A model generated the notes under the pieces. That model was not told the origin of the DNA and searched no databases. It was given only the letters and a program-made list of their open reading frames with translations. A program made the position numbers and the translations under genes. Positions 1 through 9,575 of a DNA stretch of 64,000 nt are shown in pieces (the first letter of the stretch is position 1; each line of letters starts with the position of its first letter). The stretch comes from Chitinophagaceae bacterium (GTDB taxonomy: Bacteria > Bacteroidota > Bacteroidia > Chitinophagales > Chitinophagaceae): assembly GCA_017307735.1 (NCBI GenBank), contig JAFKGR010000013.1, forward strand, positions 62,001 through 126,000. Reading direction: 5' to 3'.

Positions 1-1024
1 CTTTTTTCAGATCATAGTGATCTTCTGTTACCTCATTCCACGGAAGGTCGAGCAACAAGTCGAGATAATTATAAATTACAGAATAATCCGGAGTGGAAGG
101 GTGCATCCTTTCCAGCTTTTCAATTCCCTTGTCAAAAGCATCCTTCGCAGCCTGTGGCCATTTTTTGGCTTCGGCTTTTTTCTGCATCTCTTTTATTTCT
201 TCGATATTATCTCCGCCCAATTCTTCTTTGATGGCTTTGAGTTGCTGCTGAAGGAAATAATCTTTTTGCTGTTTGTCTAATTCTGCTCTTGTCTTGCTTG
301 TGACTTTATTTTTCAATTCCGCATATTGCAATTCTGTCTGCAATAATCCCAACAATACTTCAGCACGTTTTTTAAGTCCGTTGATTTCGAGAAGCTTTTG
401 TTTTTCATTGAGAGAACTGTTCAGGTTGCTGCTCACAAAGTGAATCAGAAAAGATGGGTTCTCAATATTTTTTAAAATGATATTTGCTTCTGAAGGCAGG
501 TTGGGTGATATCTGAATGATCTGTCCTGACAAGTCTTTGATAGATGAAACCATTGCATCAAAATCCGGGTCATTGAGAATAGTTTCCTCCTGCAGCGCTT
601 TCACTTTTGCTTTGAAATACGGTTCTTCACCGGTGATCTTCTCTACCTCAAAACGTTGTTTTCCCTGAATGATGACGGTGATACCGCCGTCGGGCATTTT
701 GATCAGTTTAATGATTTTTGCAATGGTTCCGACAAGTTCCAGATCCTTAGCCGCAGGTTCTTCGATAGAACTGTCTTTTTGGGAAACAACACCTGCCAGC
801 TTATCTTTTTTGTAGGCTTCATTTACAGCACGGATACTTTTTTCCCGGCCCACCGTAATGGGAATCACCACGCCCGGAAAGAGTACCGTATTTCTTAAAG
901 GGAGTAACGGCAATTCCTCAGGTATTTCTTCATTGGTGTTTCCTTCTTCATTGTCATTCAGCGGAATGATGGGCAGATATTCCATCTCCTCTTCAGGCCT
1001 TAATTGAAAATAATTATGATTCAT
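1..1024 (-). CDS. lon: Lon ATP-dependent protease, N-terminal part (cut by window edge)
   Basis: Endopeptidase La degrades misfolded and regulatory cytoplasmic proteins. The first 341 codons are visible, reading from an ATG at 1024 down to the window edge with no stop. Residues about 38-240 form the Lon N-terminal substrate-binding domain, beginning LPLLPLRNTVLFPGVVIPI. A helical linker follows, with KDYFLQQQLKAIKEELG, which is almost invariant in Lon. The segment LDLLLDLPWNEV, which normally precedes the AAA+ module, is the last recognisable block. The ATPase and Ser-Lys protease domains lie outside the window. The gene is divergent from the hydrolase at 1303. The family assignment is secure; nothing can be said about the catalytic half. 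Confidence 0.95.
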   Translation of the reverse strand, partial: MNHNYFQLRPEEEMEYLPIIPLNDNEEGNTNEEIPEELPLLPLRNTVLFPGVVIPITVGREKSIRAVNEAYKKDKLAGVVSQKDSSIEEPAAKDLELVGTIAKIIKLIKMPDGGITVIIQGKQRFEVEKITGEEPYFKAKVKALQEETILNDPDFDAMVSSIKDLSGQIIQISPNLPSEANIILKNIENPSFLIHFVSSNLNSSLNEKQKLLEINGLKKRAEVLLGLLQTELQYAELKNKVTSKTRAELDKQQKDYFLQQQLKAIKEELGGDNIEEIKEMQKKAEAKKWPQAAKDAFDKGIEKLERMHPSTPDYSVIYNYLDLLLDLPWNEVTEDHYDLKK

Positions 1025-1265
1025 GTAATTATCAGCGATCGTTTTTGCTCGTTTTCAAAGAAACGAAGATTTATAGAAATAGAAAGTTAGTGTAGTCAAC
1101 TTTAATGCCATACATTGGTTTCAACTGATAGTTGACAAAACGGCTTTATGCTCTGCAAGGATGGCAGTAATGAAACAAGAGCCAGTTTTAGAGCAGCTCT
1201 GATTGATTGCAGCGTATCAGACTTTCCAATAATCTGAAAGATTTTATTAAATATTTTTTAATCTG

Positions 1266-1299
1266 TTTGGCATCATATTAATTAGAATCGTTAGATTTA
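1266..1299 (+). promoter_or_regulatory. Putative Bacteroidota promoter of the alpha/beta hydrolase gene
   Basis: TTTG at 1266-1269, a 22-base spacer and TAGATTTA at 1292-1299 resemble the Bacteroidota TTTG-N19-23-TAnnTTTG arrangement with one mismatch. The box ends 3 bases before the ATG at 1303. The mRNA would therefore be leaderless, or translation would start at the internal ATG at 1324. Confidence 0.4.
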
Positions 1300-1302
1300 A
1301 AA

Positions 1303-2178
1303 ATGAAACTAAAAAAACCAGGTATGCGATTTCTGTTTTTCTTCTTAGCAGGATTTTTTACGATCCAGGGTACGTACGGGCAATCCAATTTGTTTTCGGC
1401 ATTTGATACCACTCATTTTGGAAGAAATGAAAGCGTGGGAAAATATGTCGATACCCGGGGTTTCAAAATGTATTACGAGGTTTATGGTCAGGGCCAGCCA
1501 TTGTTGATCATCCATGGAAATGGCGGATCCATCAATAATTTCGTTTTTCAGATTCCCTATTTTTCAAAAAATTACAAAGTGATTGTTGCCGACAGCAGGG
1601 CGCAGGGAAAATCGATTGACAACGGTGATTCTCTCAGCTACGAGATGATGACAGACGATTTGAATGCGCTGCTTGATTCACTTCACGAGGATTCGTGTTA
1701 TGTCATCGGATGGAGCGATGGTGGAATTGAAGGTTTGATGCTCGCGATCCGCCATCCGGAAAAGGTGAAAAAGCTTGCAGTCACCGGAGCCAATCTCTGG
1801 CCGGATACCACCGCTGTGGATACGTTTGCTTATAACTGGGCAATGAAGGAAAACAAAGCACTTGAAGATATGAAAACAACACCCGAGGTTAAGACCATGC
1901 GGAAGCTGACCCATTTGCTTTCTTATGCTCCGCACATCTCACTTGCTGAGCTGCATACCATTCAATGCCCGACGCTGGTTATCGGTGGTGATCACGATGT
2001 GATCCGGCCGGAACACACAATGCTTATTTTTGAAAATATACCCAAATCTTACTTGTGGATTTTACCCGACTCCGGGCACAGTACCCCTGTTTTTTACAGA
2101 GATCAGTTTAACGAAACGGTGGGCGATTTTTTTGCAAGACCTTACAGGAAGATTGAGGGGAAGGACACGTTTCAGTAA
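1303..2178 (+). CDS. Secreted alpha/beta hydrolase
   Basis: A 291-residue alpha/beta-hydrolase-fold enzyme with an N-terminal signal peptide (hydrophobic LFFFLAGFFTIQGTYGQ at about 10-26), so it probably acts in the periplasm or outside. The oxyanion segment HGNGG is at 71-75, the nucleophile elbow GWSDG places Ser138 as nucleophile, GDHD gives Asp232 as the likely acid and DSGHS gives His259. The triad order and spacing are normal for ester or epoxide hydrolases and acyl transferases; the substrate cannot be read from sequence. The second ATG at 1324 would leave a shorter but still workable signal peptide. The gene appears to be monocistronic and lies 195 bases upstream of uvrA. Confidence 0.85.
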   Translation: MKLKKPGMRFLFFFLAGFFTIQGTYGQSNLFSAFDTTHFGRNESVGKYVDTRGFKMYYEVYGQGQPLLIIHGNGGSINNFVFQIPYFSKNYKVIVADSRAQGKSIDNGDSLSYEMMTDDLNALLDSLHEDSCYVIGWSDGGIEGLMLAIRHPEKVKKLAVTGANLWPDTTAVDTFAYNWAMKENKALEDMKTTPEVKTMRKLTHLLSYAPHISLAELHTIQCPTLVIGGDHDVIRPEHTMLIFENIPKSYLWILPDSGHSTPVFYRDQFNETVGDFFARPYRKIEGKDTFQ

Positions 2179-2354
2179 ATGAATTTTGCATGAAAGGTAA
2201 TGGGAAATGTAAAGCTTGCTGAGTTGGTTTTGAATACCATGTTGAAAGATTCCGGTATCTTCTTGAAAAAGAATTCCCGGGTTTCAATTCAGAGTTTAAC
2301 AGTACAGAAGAATTATTTTAAAAAGGTATAATGGGCGCAAGGTCTGAAACTTCG

Positions 2355-2362
2355 TAATTTTG
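2355..2362 (+). promoter_or_regulatory. uvrA promoter -7 box
   Basis: TAATTTTG is an exact TAnnTTTG box ending 11 bases before the uvrA ATG. No convincing -33 TTTG was found at the usual distance, and there is no Shine-Dalgarno sequence in the short leader. Confidence 0.5.
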
Positions 2363-2373
2363 CACCCTTAGAA

Positions 2374-5280
2374 ATGAAGTCCGATAATACAGAATTTTTT
2401 ACAGGCAATAATGATTTTATTGAAGTTTGGGGTGCACGTGAGCACAATCTGAAAAATATCGATATTTCCATTCCGAAAAACAAGCTGGTTGTCATCACAG
2501 GCATCAGCGGCAGCGGCAAATCTTCTCTTGCCTTTGATACAATTTATGCAGAGGGCCAGCGCCGTTATATGGAAAGTTTTTCTGCGTACGCACGCCAGTT
2601 CATGGGTGATCTGGAAAGGCCTGATGTGGACAAAATCAGCGGATTAAGCCCTGTGATTTCCATCGAACAAAAAACTACAAATAAGAACCCGCGAAGCACA
2701 GTGGGCACCGTTACCGAGGTGTATGATTTTATGCGTCTTCTCTTTGCACGGGCCGGGGAAGCCTTTAGTTACAATACCGGAAAGAAGATGGTAAAGTGGT
2801 CGGAAGAAGAAATTGTACAAAATGTTTTTTCTCGTTTCAGAGATCAAAAACTTTCTATTCTTGCTCCGCTCATCAGAGGCAGAAAAGGCCATTACAGAGA
2901 ACTGTTTGAAGACATGCGTAAAAAAGGTTTTGTGAAAGTGCGCATTGATGGAGAAATGAAAGACCTGATTCCCAAAATGCAGGTGGACCGTTATAAAATT
3001 CACGACATTGAATTGGTTATTGACCGGGTTGAGGTGAAAGATGAGCAGAGGGCGAGGATCAGCGACAGTATTCAGAAAGCATTGCAGACGGGGAAAGATC
3101 TGATGTTTTTGCTTCTTCATGATTCAGATAAAATCATTCAGTACAGCAAACGGCTGATGTGCGAGGATACAGGGATCAGTTATGAAGAACCGTCGCCAAA
3201 TGCTTTTTCATTCAATAGCCCGTATGGCGCTTGTCCGGGTTGTAAAGGGTTGGGAAACGTGTATATGCCGAATCTCGAAGCCATTATTCCTGATCCTGCT
3301 CTTAGCATCAACAAAGGTGCCATTGCGCCATTGGGCGAAGAAAGAAATGTATATGCATTCGAACAGATTCAGCGGCTATCCAGAAAGCATGGTTTCAGCC
3401 TGGATAAACCGGTTTCAAAACTTCCGGAAGAGGCCATCAATCTGATTTTGTATGGGACAAAGGAGTTGCCTGAAAATATGCTTTCGAACTGGAATCGAAA
3501 TACCTGGGATGAGGCTGCAGCGGCATCTGATGATTATGAAGGAATTGTCAATATGATTTACAGGTGGTTCACTTCTGACAATTCAAGCGATAATATTCGC
3601 GGGTGGGCTGAGCAGTTTATGGAGTTGAAACCATGTCCTGAATGTCATGGAGCGAGATTAAAGAAGGAGAGTTTGTGGTTTAGAGTGGATGGAAAAAATA
3701 TTACTGAATTGAGCGCACTCAATCTGGATGAATTGTATGATTGGTTTCTGAATATTGAAAGCCGGTTGAATGAAAAACAAAACCGGATTGCAAAGGATAT
3801 TCTAAAAGAAATCAGAGATCGCCTTTCTTTTTTGCTGAATGTAGGACTTGGATACCTGAGCCTCGATCGCCCGTCAAAATCACTGAGCGGCGGTGAATCG
3901 CAAAGAATAAAACTGGCCACACAGATTGGTTCCAAACTTCAGGGGATCACCTATATTCTGGATGAACCGAGTATCGGGCTGCATCAAAGAGATAATCACA
4001 GATTGATTGAAGCACTGAAAGATTTGAGAGACATTGGCAACAGTGTGTTGGTGGTGGAACATGATAAAGACATCATGCTTGCATCGGATTACCTGATTGA
4101 TATCGGCCCGGCGGCCGGACGGCTTGGCGGAGAAATTGTTGCGGCAGGTACACCCAAACAAATTTTGAAATTGAATACCACCACTTCTTCTTATCTGAAT
4201 GGGGAAAAATCGATTGAGATACCGCAGGAGCGAAGAGGAGGAAATGGAATAACCTTGAAATTGTTGGGTGCATCAGGGAATAATCTGAAAAATATTGATG
4301 TGGAATTTCCATTGGGAAAATTTATCTGTGTGACGGGAGTGAGCGGCAGTGGTAAATCCACGCTGATAAATGAAACATTATACCCCATTCTCAGCCAGCA
4401 TATTTACAAAAGCAAATTATCTCCGCTTGCATATAAAAAGGTAACAGGACTGGAACATATAGACAAAGTTGTTGAAATTGACCAGTCGCCTATCGGACGC
4501 ACGCCACGAAGCAATCCGGCAACGTATTGCGGATTTTTTACTGATATCCGTGCTCTTTTTGCAGCCATTCCGGAAGCCAAAATCAGAGGTTATAAACCCG
4601 GAAGATTTTCATTTAATGTGAAGGGTGGAAGATGTGAGGTTTGCCAGGGTGGGGGAATGAGAGTCATTGAAATGAACTTTTTGCCTGATGTATATGTGAA
4701 GTGTGAAAAGTGCAATGGAAAAAGGTATAACCGCGAAACACTTGAAATCCGTTACAAAGGGAAATCTATCAGTGATGTGTTGGAAATGACGGTAGATGAA
4801 GCTGTGGAATTCTTTAAAAATGTTCCTTATTTGTACAGAAAGATTAAAGTGCTTCAGGAAGTCGGGCTTGGATATTTAACACTTGGGCAAAGCGCCACTA
4901 CGCTGAGCGGTGGAGAAGCGCAGAGGGTCAAACTGAGTACAGAATTAGGTAAACGCGATACAGGGAAAACATTTTACATACTGGATGAACCGACTACCGG
5001 GCTTCACTTTCAGGATATTTCCATGCTCATTCAGGTATTGAATAAATTGGTGGATCGCGGGAATACCGTTTTGGTGATCGAGCATAATATGGATGTAATC
5101 AAAGTGGCCGATTACATTATTGATCTGGGACTGGAAGGCGGCCAGAAGGGCGGTTACGTTGTAGCTAAAGGAACTCCTGAAGAACTCATACAAAATAAGA
5201 AAAGCTATACTGCGAGGTATTTGAAAGAGGAACTCGCTCCGGAGGTAAAATATCATGAAAACAGCAAAGCATTACAGTGA
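2374..5280 (+). CDS. uvrA: UvrABC excinuclease subunit A
   Basis: UvrA is the damage-recognition ATPase of nucleotide excision repair and loads UvrB at lesions. The 968 residues match the usual 940-970. It holds two ABC ATPase modules: Walker A GISGSGKS at 43-50 and GVSGSGKS at about 655-662, with signature motifs LSGGESQRIKLA and LSGGEAQRVKLS. Zinc-binding Cys pairs are present: CPGC at 287-290, CPECHG near 420, and the C-terminal CEVC/CEKC finger near 753-776. The Gly-rich QGGGMR turn of the third finger is intact. It has its own promoter box and is convergent with the barrel gene at 5459. All key motifs are present, so an active enzyme is expected. Confidence 0.97.
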   Translation: MKSDNTEFFTGNNDFIEVWGAREHNLKNIDISIPKNKLVVITGISGSGKSSLAFDTIYAEGQRRYMESFSAYARQFMGDLERPDVDKISGLSPVISIEQKTTNKNPRSTVGTVTEVYDFMRLLFARAGEAFSYNTGKKMVKWSEEEIVQNVFSRFRDQKLSILAPLIRGRKGHYRELFEDMRKKGFVKVRIDGEMKDLIPKMQVDRYKIHDIELVIDRVEVKDEQRARISDSIQKALQTGKDLMFLLLHDSDKIIQYSKRLMCEDTGISYEEPSPNAFSFNSPYGACPGCKGLGNVYMPNLEAIIPDPALSINKGAIAPLGEERNVYAFEQIQRLSRKHGFSLDKPVSKLPEEAINLILYGTKELPENMLSNWNRNTWDEAAAASDDYEGIVNMIYRWFTSDNSSDNIRGWAEQFMELKPCPECHGARLKKESLWFRVDGKNITELSALNLDELYDWFLNIESRLNEKQNRIAKDILKEIRDRLSFLLNVGLGYLSLDRPSKSLSGGESQRIKLATQIGSKLQGITYILDEPSIGLHQRDNHRLIEALKDLRDIGNSVLVVEHDKDIMLASDYLIDIGPAAGRLGGEIVAAGTPKQILKLNTTTSSYLNGEKSIEIPQERRGGNGITLKLLGASGNNLKNIDVEFPLGKFICVTGVSGSGKSTLINETLYPILSQHIYKSKLSPLAYKKVTGLEHIDKVVEIDQSPIGRTPRSNPATYCGFFTDIRALFAAIPEAKIRGYKPGRFSFNVKGGRCEVCQGGGMRVIEMNFLPDVYVKCEKCNGKRYNRETLEIRYKGKSISDVLEMTVDEAVEFFKNVPYLYRKIKVLQEVGLGYLTLGQSATTLSGGEAQRVKLSTELGKRDTGKTFYILDEPTTGLHFQDISMLIQVLNKLVDRGNTVLVIEHNMDVIKVADYIIDLGLEGGQKGGYVVAKGTPEELIQNKKSYTARYLKEELAPEVKYHENSKALQ

Positions 5281-5458
5281 AGTCATCTTGGGTAATGTGG
5301 TTTCAGGGGGTTCCCTGCGTGTGCATAGAAATGCTTATTTCATTTAGGGTACTGGCTTCTGCCGGATACTTTGCCGGTTTTCATTGAATGTTTTTTGGTT
5401 AAATAGATATGTTTTTTTCTTTGATTAATTCCGGATTTAAGATTAACAATCAACTGTT

Positions 5459-6442
5459 TTAAAATCTTGTAGGGCAACTCATCCTTTTCAGCAAATTGCG
5501 GTCAGGGTTGCTGGTGAACCTCCATCCAAATTTTAAAAAGGTGGTTACCCAACTGTCATTATGGGTAGGGTCGCCTCGCTTATCACCCGTTGAATATCCT
5601 GACGCCAGCCTCGGATCTGCAACGATATTGCCACTCTTGTCAAAAATTTGTTTGGCGATAGCAGCATTTTGAGGAGAGAGGTATTTGTCAAAAAGCGATG
5701 GGTCAATATACGTCGTACTGATATCGTCTATGTAATCTGTAAAAGTTTTTCTGAATGTGATTTCAGTGCTGATATTTATTCTGTCATTTATCCAGTATTT
5801 CAGTCCGATTCCGATTGGAATATTCATTTGGGTAAGGCTGTATTCTTTTCTGTTTGGAAATTCTGAAAACCCTTCACCTTCGGTGTGCAGGGGCCTCAGA
5901 TAATACCATGTTTTGTTGCCGTTTGCATCCGTCAATGATCCCTGGGGATTAAAATGAAATACACCGATACCAATTAAACCGTAGGGCATGAGCCTGGGGT
6001 TATAATCTCCATAACTATTGAATAAAAGCTGCAATGGATATATTTCTGCTCCGATGTAAGCTTCGGTCAGTTTTGATTTGAAATCCAGGTTTCTTTGTTT
6101 GCGAAACAATTCTTCACCGCTATGATTTTTGATCACATTATCAGCCGCAGTAATACTTCCAAACTGAGCTACTGCCCGGATACCAAGCCAATCGACCGGA
6201 TATGCTGTAACGTAAACTCCTTTATTCAACGTTGTCATACTGAGATTGATGTCTTTGATGAATCGCTGGCCAAGGCCTCTGTTACCACCCATATCACCAA
6301 AGAAAAAGTTAGGGCCAATATTTAACCCTACTTCCCATTGAAGTTTATCACCGCCAAACTGCACTGCCTGGGATATTGCCACATTATTGTAAAGTACAAG
6401 AAGTAGAATTCCAATGACACATCTGAAAAAATGCTCTTTCAT
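5459..6442 (-). CDS. Outer-membrane beta-barrel protein (DUF6089-like)
   Basis: A 327-residue exported protein. An in-frame TTG at 6490 would add 16 residues, but the ATG at 6442 gives a clean signal peptide (MKEHFFRCVIGILLLVLYNN, then AISQA). The mature part has alternating aromatic and hydrophobic strands and Gly-rich turns such as GPNFFFGDMGGN near the start, typical of an 8-12-strand porin-like barrel, and ends FLKFGWRF about 15 residues before the C-terminus. It resembles the Bacteroidota DUF6089 barrels, assigned from memory only. Function is unknown. It lies 87 bases downstream of the acetyltransferase gene on the same strand and converges on uvrA. Confidence 0.7.
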   Translation of the reverse strand: MKEHFFRCVIGILLLVLYNNVAISQAVQFGGDKLQWEVGLNIGPNFFFGDMGGNRGLGQRFIKDINLSMTTLNKGVYVTAYPVDWLGIRAVAQFGSITAADNVIKNHSGEELFRKQRNLDFKSKLTEAYIGAEIYPLQLLFNSYGDYNPRLMPYGLIGIGVFHFNPQGSLTDANGNKTWYYLRPLHTEGEGFSEFPNRKEYSLTQMNIPIGIGLKYWINDRINISTEITFRKTFTDYIDDISTTYIDPSLFDKYLSPQNAAIAKQIFDKSGNIVADPRLASGYSTGDKRGDPTHNDSWVTTFLKFGWRFTSNPDRNLLKRMSCPTRF

Positions 6443-6529
6443 AAGACAGACGGATTTTATGGCATGTGCTGATTTTTTAGCATTTACCAAAATCTTAAAC
6501 GCCTCTCCTGAAATTTTATTGTAATTGAC

Positions 6530-6994
6530 TTATGGTTTTCTCCTCATCTGGATATGGGGAATTCCATCTTCCAAAAAGATTTTTCCTTCGGGTACAAAAC
6601 CCAGTCTTTCATAAAATTTTTGAATATACACCTGGCCCGCAATGACAATTTCCTGCTTTCCCATCAGCCCGTCAATTTCTTTGAAAGCTCTTTTCATTAA
6701 TTCAATCCCCAATTTTTGTCTGCGGGCAAATGGGGCAGTCACGACTCTACCAATGGATGCTGCATCAGTGTAGGAAACACCCGGAAGGAGCAGCCGGCAA
6801 TAGCCTGCCAACTGGTTTTCCGCATAACCACAAAGGTGATAGGAAGACTGGTCTTTATTGTCCATATCCTGGTAAACACAATTTTGTTCTACCACAAAGA
6901 CCTCAGAACGGAGTTGCAAAATGTCATAGATTTCGGTTGCAGTCAGTTCGGAAAAATGTTTGCAACTCCAACGGATGTTTTGAATTGATGACAA
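6530..6994 (-). CDS. elaA: GNAT family N-acetyltransferase, ElaA type
   Basis: A 154-residue single-domain GNAT enzyme, the same size as E. coli ElaA. It has the ElaA-type opening (RWSCKHFSELTATEIYDILQLR, split over 8-29), EVFVVEQ with a downstream DxxD stretch, the acetyl-CoA loop RVVTAPFARRQKLG, and the C-terminal YERLGFVPEG block. The start is TTG at 6994; the first in-frame ATG would remove the EVFVVEQ region, so TTG is preferred. It begins 26 bases after the rsh stop codon and is probably co-transcribed with it. The acceptor substrate is unknown for the family. Confidence 0.85.
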   Translation of the reverse strand: MSSIQNIRWSCKHFSELTATEIYDILQLRSEVFVVEQNCVYQDMDNKDQSSYHLCGYAENQLAGYCRLLLPGVSYTDAASIGRVVTAPFARRQKLGIELMKRAFKEIDGLMGKQEIVIAGQVYIQKFYERLGFVPEGKIFLEDGIPHIQMRRKP

Positions 6995-7020
6995 AGTAAA
7001 ATAGAATATTTGGGAGAAAA

Positions 7021-9261
7021 TTAAATCGAATTTTCGGTATCATAACGTTCAACCTTTTCGATACCGGGAAGATCGGTGAGCCTTTTTACCAGATTTTCCA
7101 ATTCATCTCTGTCATGTACATAGAGTTTTACATTTCCTTCAAACAATCCGTCTTTGGCTTCAATGGTCAGGGCGCTGATATTAATTTTCAAAGTACCGCT
7201 TATCAGATTGGTGATTTTATTAATTACGCCCACATCATCGAGCCCGATAATTTTGATACCGGTGAGGAATGAAATTTCTTTGTTCTTGACCCATTTTGTT
7301 TTTACCACACGATGTCCGTAATTGGCCAGCAGGCGTGCAGCATTCGGGCAATTGGTTCGATGGATTTTTAGCCCCTCGCCCTGTGTGATGAAACCGAAAA
7401 CATCATCTCCCGGAATGGGTTTGCAACAATTGGCAAGTGAGTATTTGATTTTGTCGCTGCTTTCACCGAAAATAATGAGTTCGGTATCTTTTTTTGCAAG
7501 GATTTTATTTGAATTTGATTTTTCTTCCGGCGATACTTTTTCCGGTTTCGGAAAAACAATTTTGTCTCCTGAATAAGACCATTGTTTTACTTCATTCAGA
7601 TCAATTCTCTTAATCGCAATTTCATAAAAGAGATCGAGTGTGGAATTTATTTTGAAATAACCGGCAATCTCTTCAAACTGTACCTGGGTAGCGGGGATAT
7701 GCATTTGTTCAAGCCGCTTTGTCAATAATAGTTTTCCTTCTTCGCCAATGGTTCTTTTTTCTTCTTTCAGAGAATCTTTGATCTTTGACTTCGCTTTCGA
7801 AGTAACCACAAATTTCAACCATTCGGCTTTCGGCTTTTGTTTGGACGATGTAATAATTTCCACCTGATCACCACTTCTCAATTTATGACTGATGGGCACC
7901 AGTTTGTGATTGACTTTGGCGCCGATACAACTCTCTCCGATTTTGGTATGGATGGAAAATGCAAAGTCGAGGGCAGAAGATCCGACCGGCAACATCTTGA
8001 TGTCACCCTTCGGGGTATAAACATAAATGTCTTCAGCCAGAAAAGACGTTTTGAAATCCTGAAGGAAATCCACAGAATTGGTTTCCGGGTTTTCGAGCAT
8101 GTCTCTGATCTGGCGGATCCATTTGTCAAACCTGCTTTCTTCGGTAGTTTCTTCTTTGTATTTCCAGTGAGCTGCCAATCCTTTTTCGGCAATATCATTC
8201 ATTCTTTTTGTGCGGATTTGCACTTCCACCCATTTTCCCTGAGGGCCCATCACAGTGGTGTGCAAAGCTTCATAACCATTGCTTTTCGGATTGCTCAGCC
8301 AGTCGCGCAGCCGCTCAGGTGAAGGTGTGTATTCATCTGTCACCATGCTATATACTTTCCAGCAATCTTCTTTTTCCCTGTCGGGAGGTGAATTGAGAAT
8401 AATGCGAATGGCAAAAAGGTCATACACTTCTTCAAAAGAAACACCCTTCTTTTTCATCTTGTGCCAGATGCTGTGGATACTTTTTGGCCTGCCATAAATT
8501 TCAAAATCAACAAAATGGGCATTCGTGATTTTTTCTTTCAACGGCCGGATGAAATCGTTGATGTACCTGGCTCTTTCCCGTTTGGTGTTATCCAGTTTTT
8601 GCGCAATGTATCTGTAACTGTCGGGTTCCAGATATTTCATGGCGAGATCTTCCAGCTCTGTCTTGATATTGTACAAGCCCATTCTGTGCGCCAGCGGGGC
8701 ATATACATACACGGTTTCAGATGAGATCTTCAATTGTTTTTCACGCCGCATACTCTCGAGGGTACGCATATTGTGCAATCTGTCTGCGAGTTTGATGAGT
8801 ATGACGCGCGGATCATCAGTGAGAGTAAGAAGGATTTTACGGAAATTTTCAGCCTGCTGGGAAATATTTGAATCGAGGACATTGGCAATCTTTGTCAGGC
8901 CATCTACAATTTTGGTTACCTCCGCACCGAATTCTCTCTGAAGAAATTCAAGTGTAATGTCCGTGTCTTCTACAGTATCGTGCAACAAAGCGCAGATGCA
9001 ACTGGTGACACCCAACCCGATTTCTTCCACACAAATGGTAGCTACTGCAATGGGATGCAGGATATAAGGTTCACCGCTTTTTCTCCTCATGTTTTTATGG
9101 GCCTCTGCCGCTACTTCAAATGCAGCGCGTACCTGCTCCTTGTCGCCGGGCTTCAGTTTGGGCTTCAAGGCATGAAGGAGCGCACGGTATTTCCGGAGAA
9201 TTGCCTTTTTCTCCTGCTCCTCATTCATTTTGTATTGGGGAATATTTAACGTAGTTTCCAT
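7021..9261 (-). CDS. spoT: Bifunctional (p)ppGpp synthetase/hydrolase, RelA/SpoT family
   Basis: A 746-residue long Rel/SpoT homologue controlling the stringent response. The N-terminal HD hydrolase domain has His69 in YILHP and the HD-x2-ED motif at His94-Asp95 and Glu98-Asp99, so hydrolase activity is expected. The synthetase domain follows, with GRPKSIHSIWHKM, EVYDLFAIRIIL and SNGYEALHTTV. Then come a TGS domain (DIYVYTPKGDIKMLPVG), a conserved Cys-containing block (LANCCKPIPGD) and a C-terminal ACT domain (GLDDVGVINKITNLI). No motif seems lost, so both activities are likely. The start METTLNIPQ is supported by the downstream domain length. elaA lies immediately downstream. Confidence 0.95.
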   Translation of the reverse strand: METTLNIPQYKMNEEQEKKAILRKYRALLHALKPKLKPGDKEQVRAAFEVAAEAHKNMRRKSGEPYILHPIAVATICVEEIGLGVTSCICALLHDTVEDTDITLEFLQREFGAEVTKIVDGLTKIANVLDSNISQQAENFRKILLTLTDDPRVILIKLADRLHNMRTLESMRREKQLKISSETVYVYAPLAHRMGLYNIKTELEDLAMKYLEPDSYRYIAQKLDNTKRERARYINDFIRPLKEKITNAHFVDFEIYGRPKSIHSIWHKMKKKGVSFEEVYDLFAIRIILNSPPDREKEDCWKVYSMVTDEYTPSPERLRDWLSNPKSNGYEALHTTVMGPQGKWVEVQIRTKRMNDIAEKGLAAHWKYKEETTEESRFDKWIRQIRDMLENPETNSVDFLQDFKTSFLAEDIYVYTPKGDIKMLPVGSSALDFAFSIHTKIGESCIGAKVNHKLVPISHKLRSGDQVEIITSSKQKPKAEWLKFVVTSKAKSKIKDSLKEEKRTIGEEGKLLLTKRLEQMHIPATQVQFEEIAGYFKINSTLDLFYEIAIKRIDLNEVKQWSYSGDKIVFPKPEKVSPEEKSNSNKILAKKDTELIIFGESSDKIKYSLANCCKPIPGDDVFGFITQGEGLKIHRTNCPNAARLLANYGHRVVKTKWVKNKEISFLTGIKIIGLDDVGVINKITNLISGTLKINISALTIEAKDGLFEGNVKLYVHDRDELENLVKRLTDLPGIEKVERYDTENSI

Positions 9262-9421
9262 TGATACGAATTTACTGATAAAAGAAATTTCATTGGTGAA
9301 TTTAACTTGTACTATAAAACTCAGAATACTGCAATCTTATTAAAAACATGCATTATATAAAAAGGAAATTGAATTAGGCATTAATTAAATAATTGAAATA
9401 TTTTTTTCAGATCAAAACCTG

Positions 9422-9429
9422 TAATTTTG
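9422..9429 (+). promoter_or_regulatory. Promoter -7 box of the tRNA-Leu/tig unit
   Basis: TAATTTTG, an exact TAnnTTTG box, ends 12 bases before the first base of tRNA-Leu. A TTG lies at 9393-9395, 26 bases upstream, slightly far for a -33 element. Trigger factor may share this transcript. Confidence 0.55.
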
Positions 9430-9441
9430 CCGCCCCTTATC

Positions 9442-9522
9442 GCGCATGTGGTGAAATGGCAGACACATTAGACTTAGGATCTAATGCCGAAAGGCGTGGG
9501 GGTTCGAGTCCCTCCATGCGCA
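9442..9522 (+). tRNA. tRNA-Leu (anticodon UAG)
   Basis: Acceptor strands GCGCATG (9442-9448) and CATGCGC (9515-9521) pair perfectly, with discriminator A at 9522; CCA is not encoded. The anticodon stem TTAGA/TCTAA encloses loop CTTAGGA with anticodon TAG at 9475-9477. A variable arm with stem GCC-GAAA-GGC makes it class II, as expected for leucine, and the T loop is TTCGAGT. It stands 53 bases upstream of trigger factor. Confidence 0.96.
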
Positions 9523-9575
9523 CTGAATACTTAGTTTGAGTGAGGTGAATTACCTCTTATAAAAAAGCGAAAAAA

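Noticed and set aside
5281..5458. CAGGG/CCCTG stem after uvrA considered as terminator
   Set aside because: Only 5 bp and no T tail on either strand.
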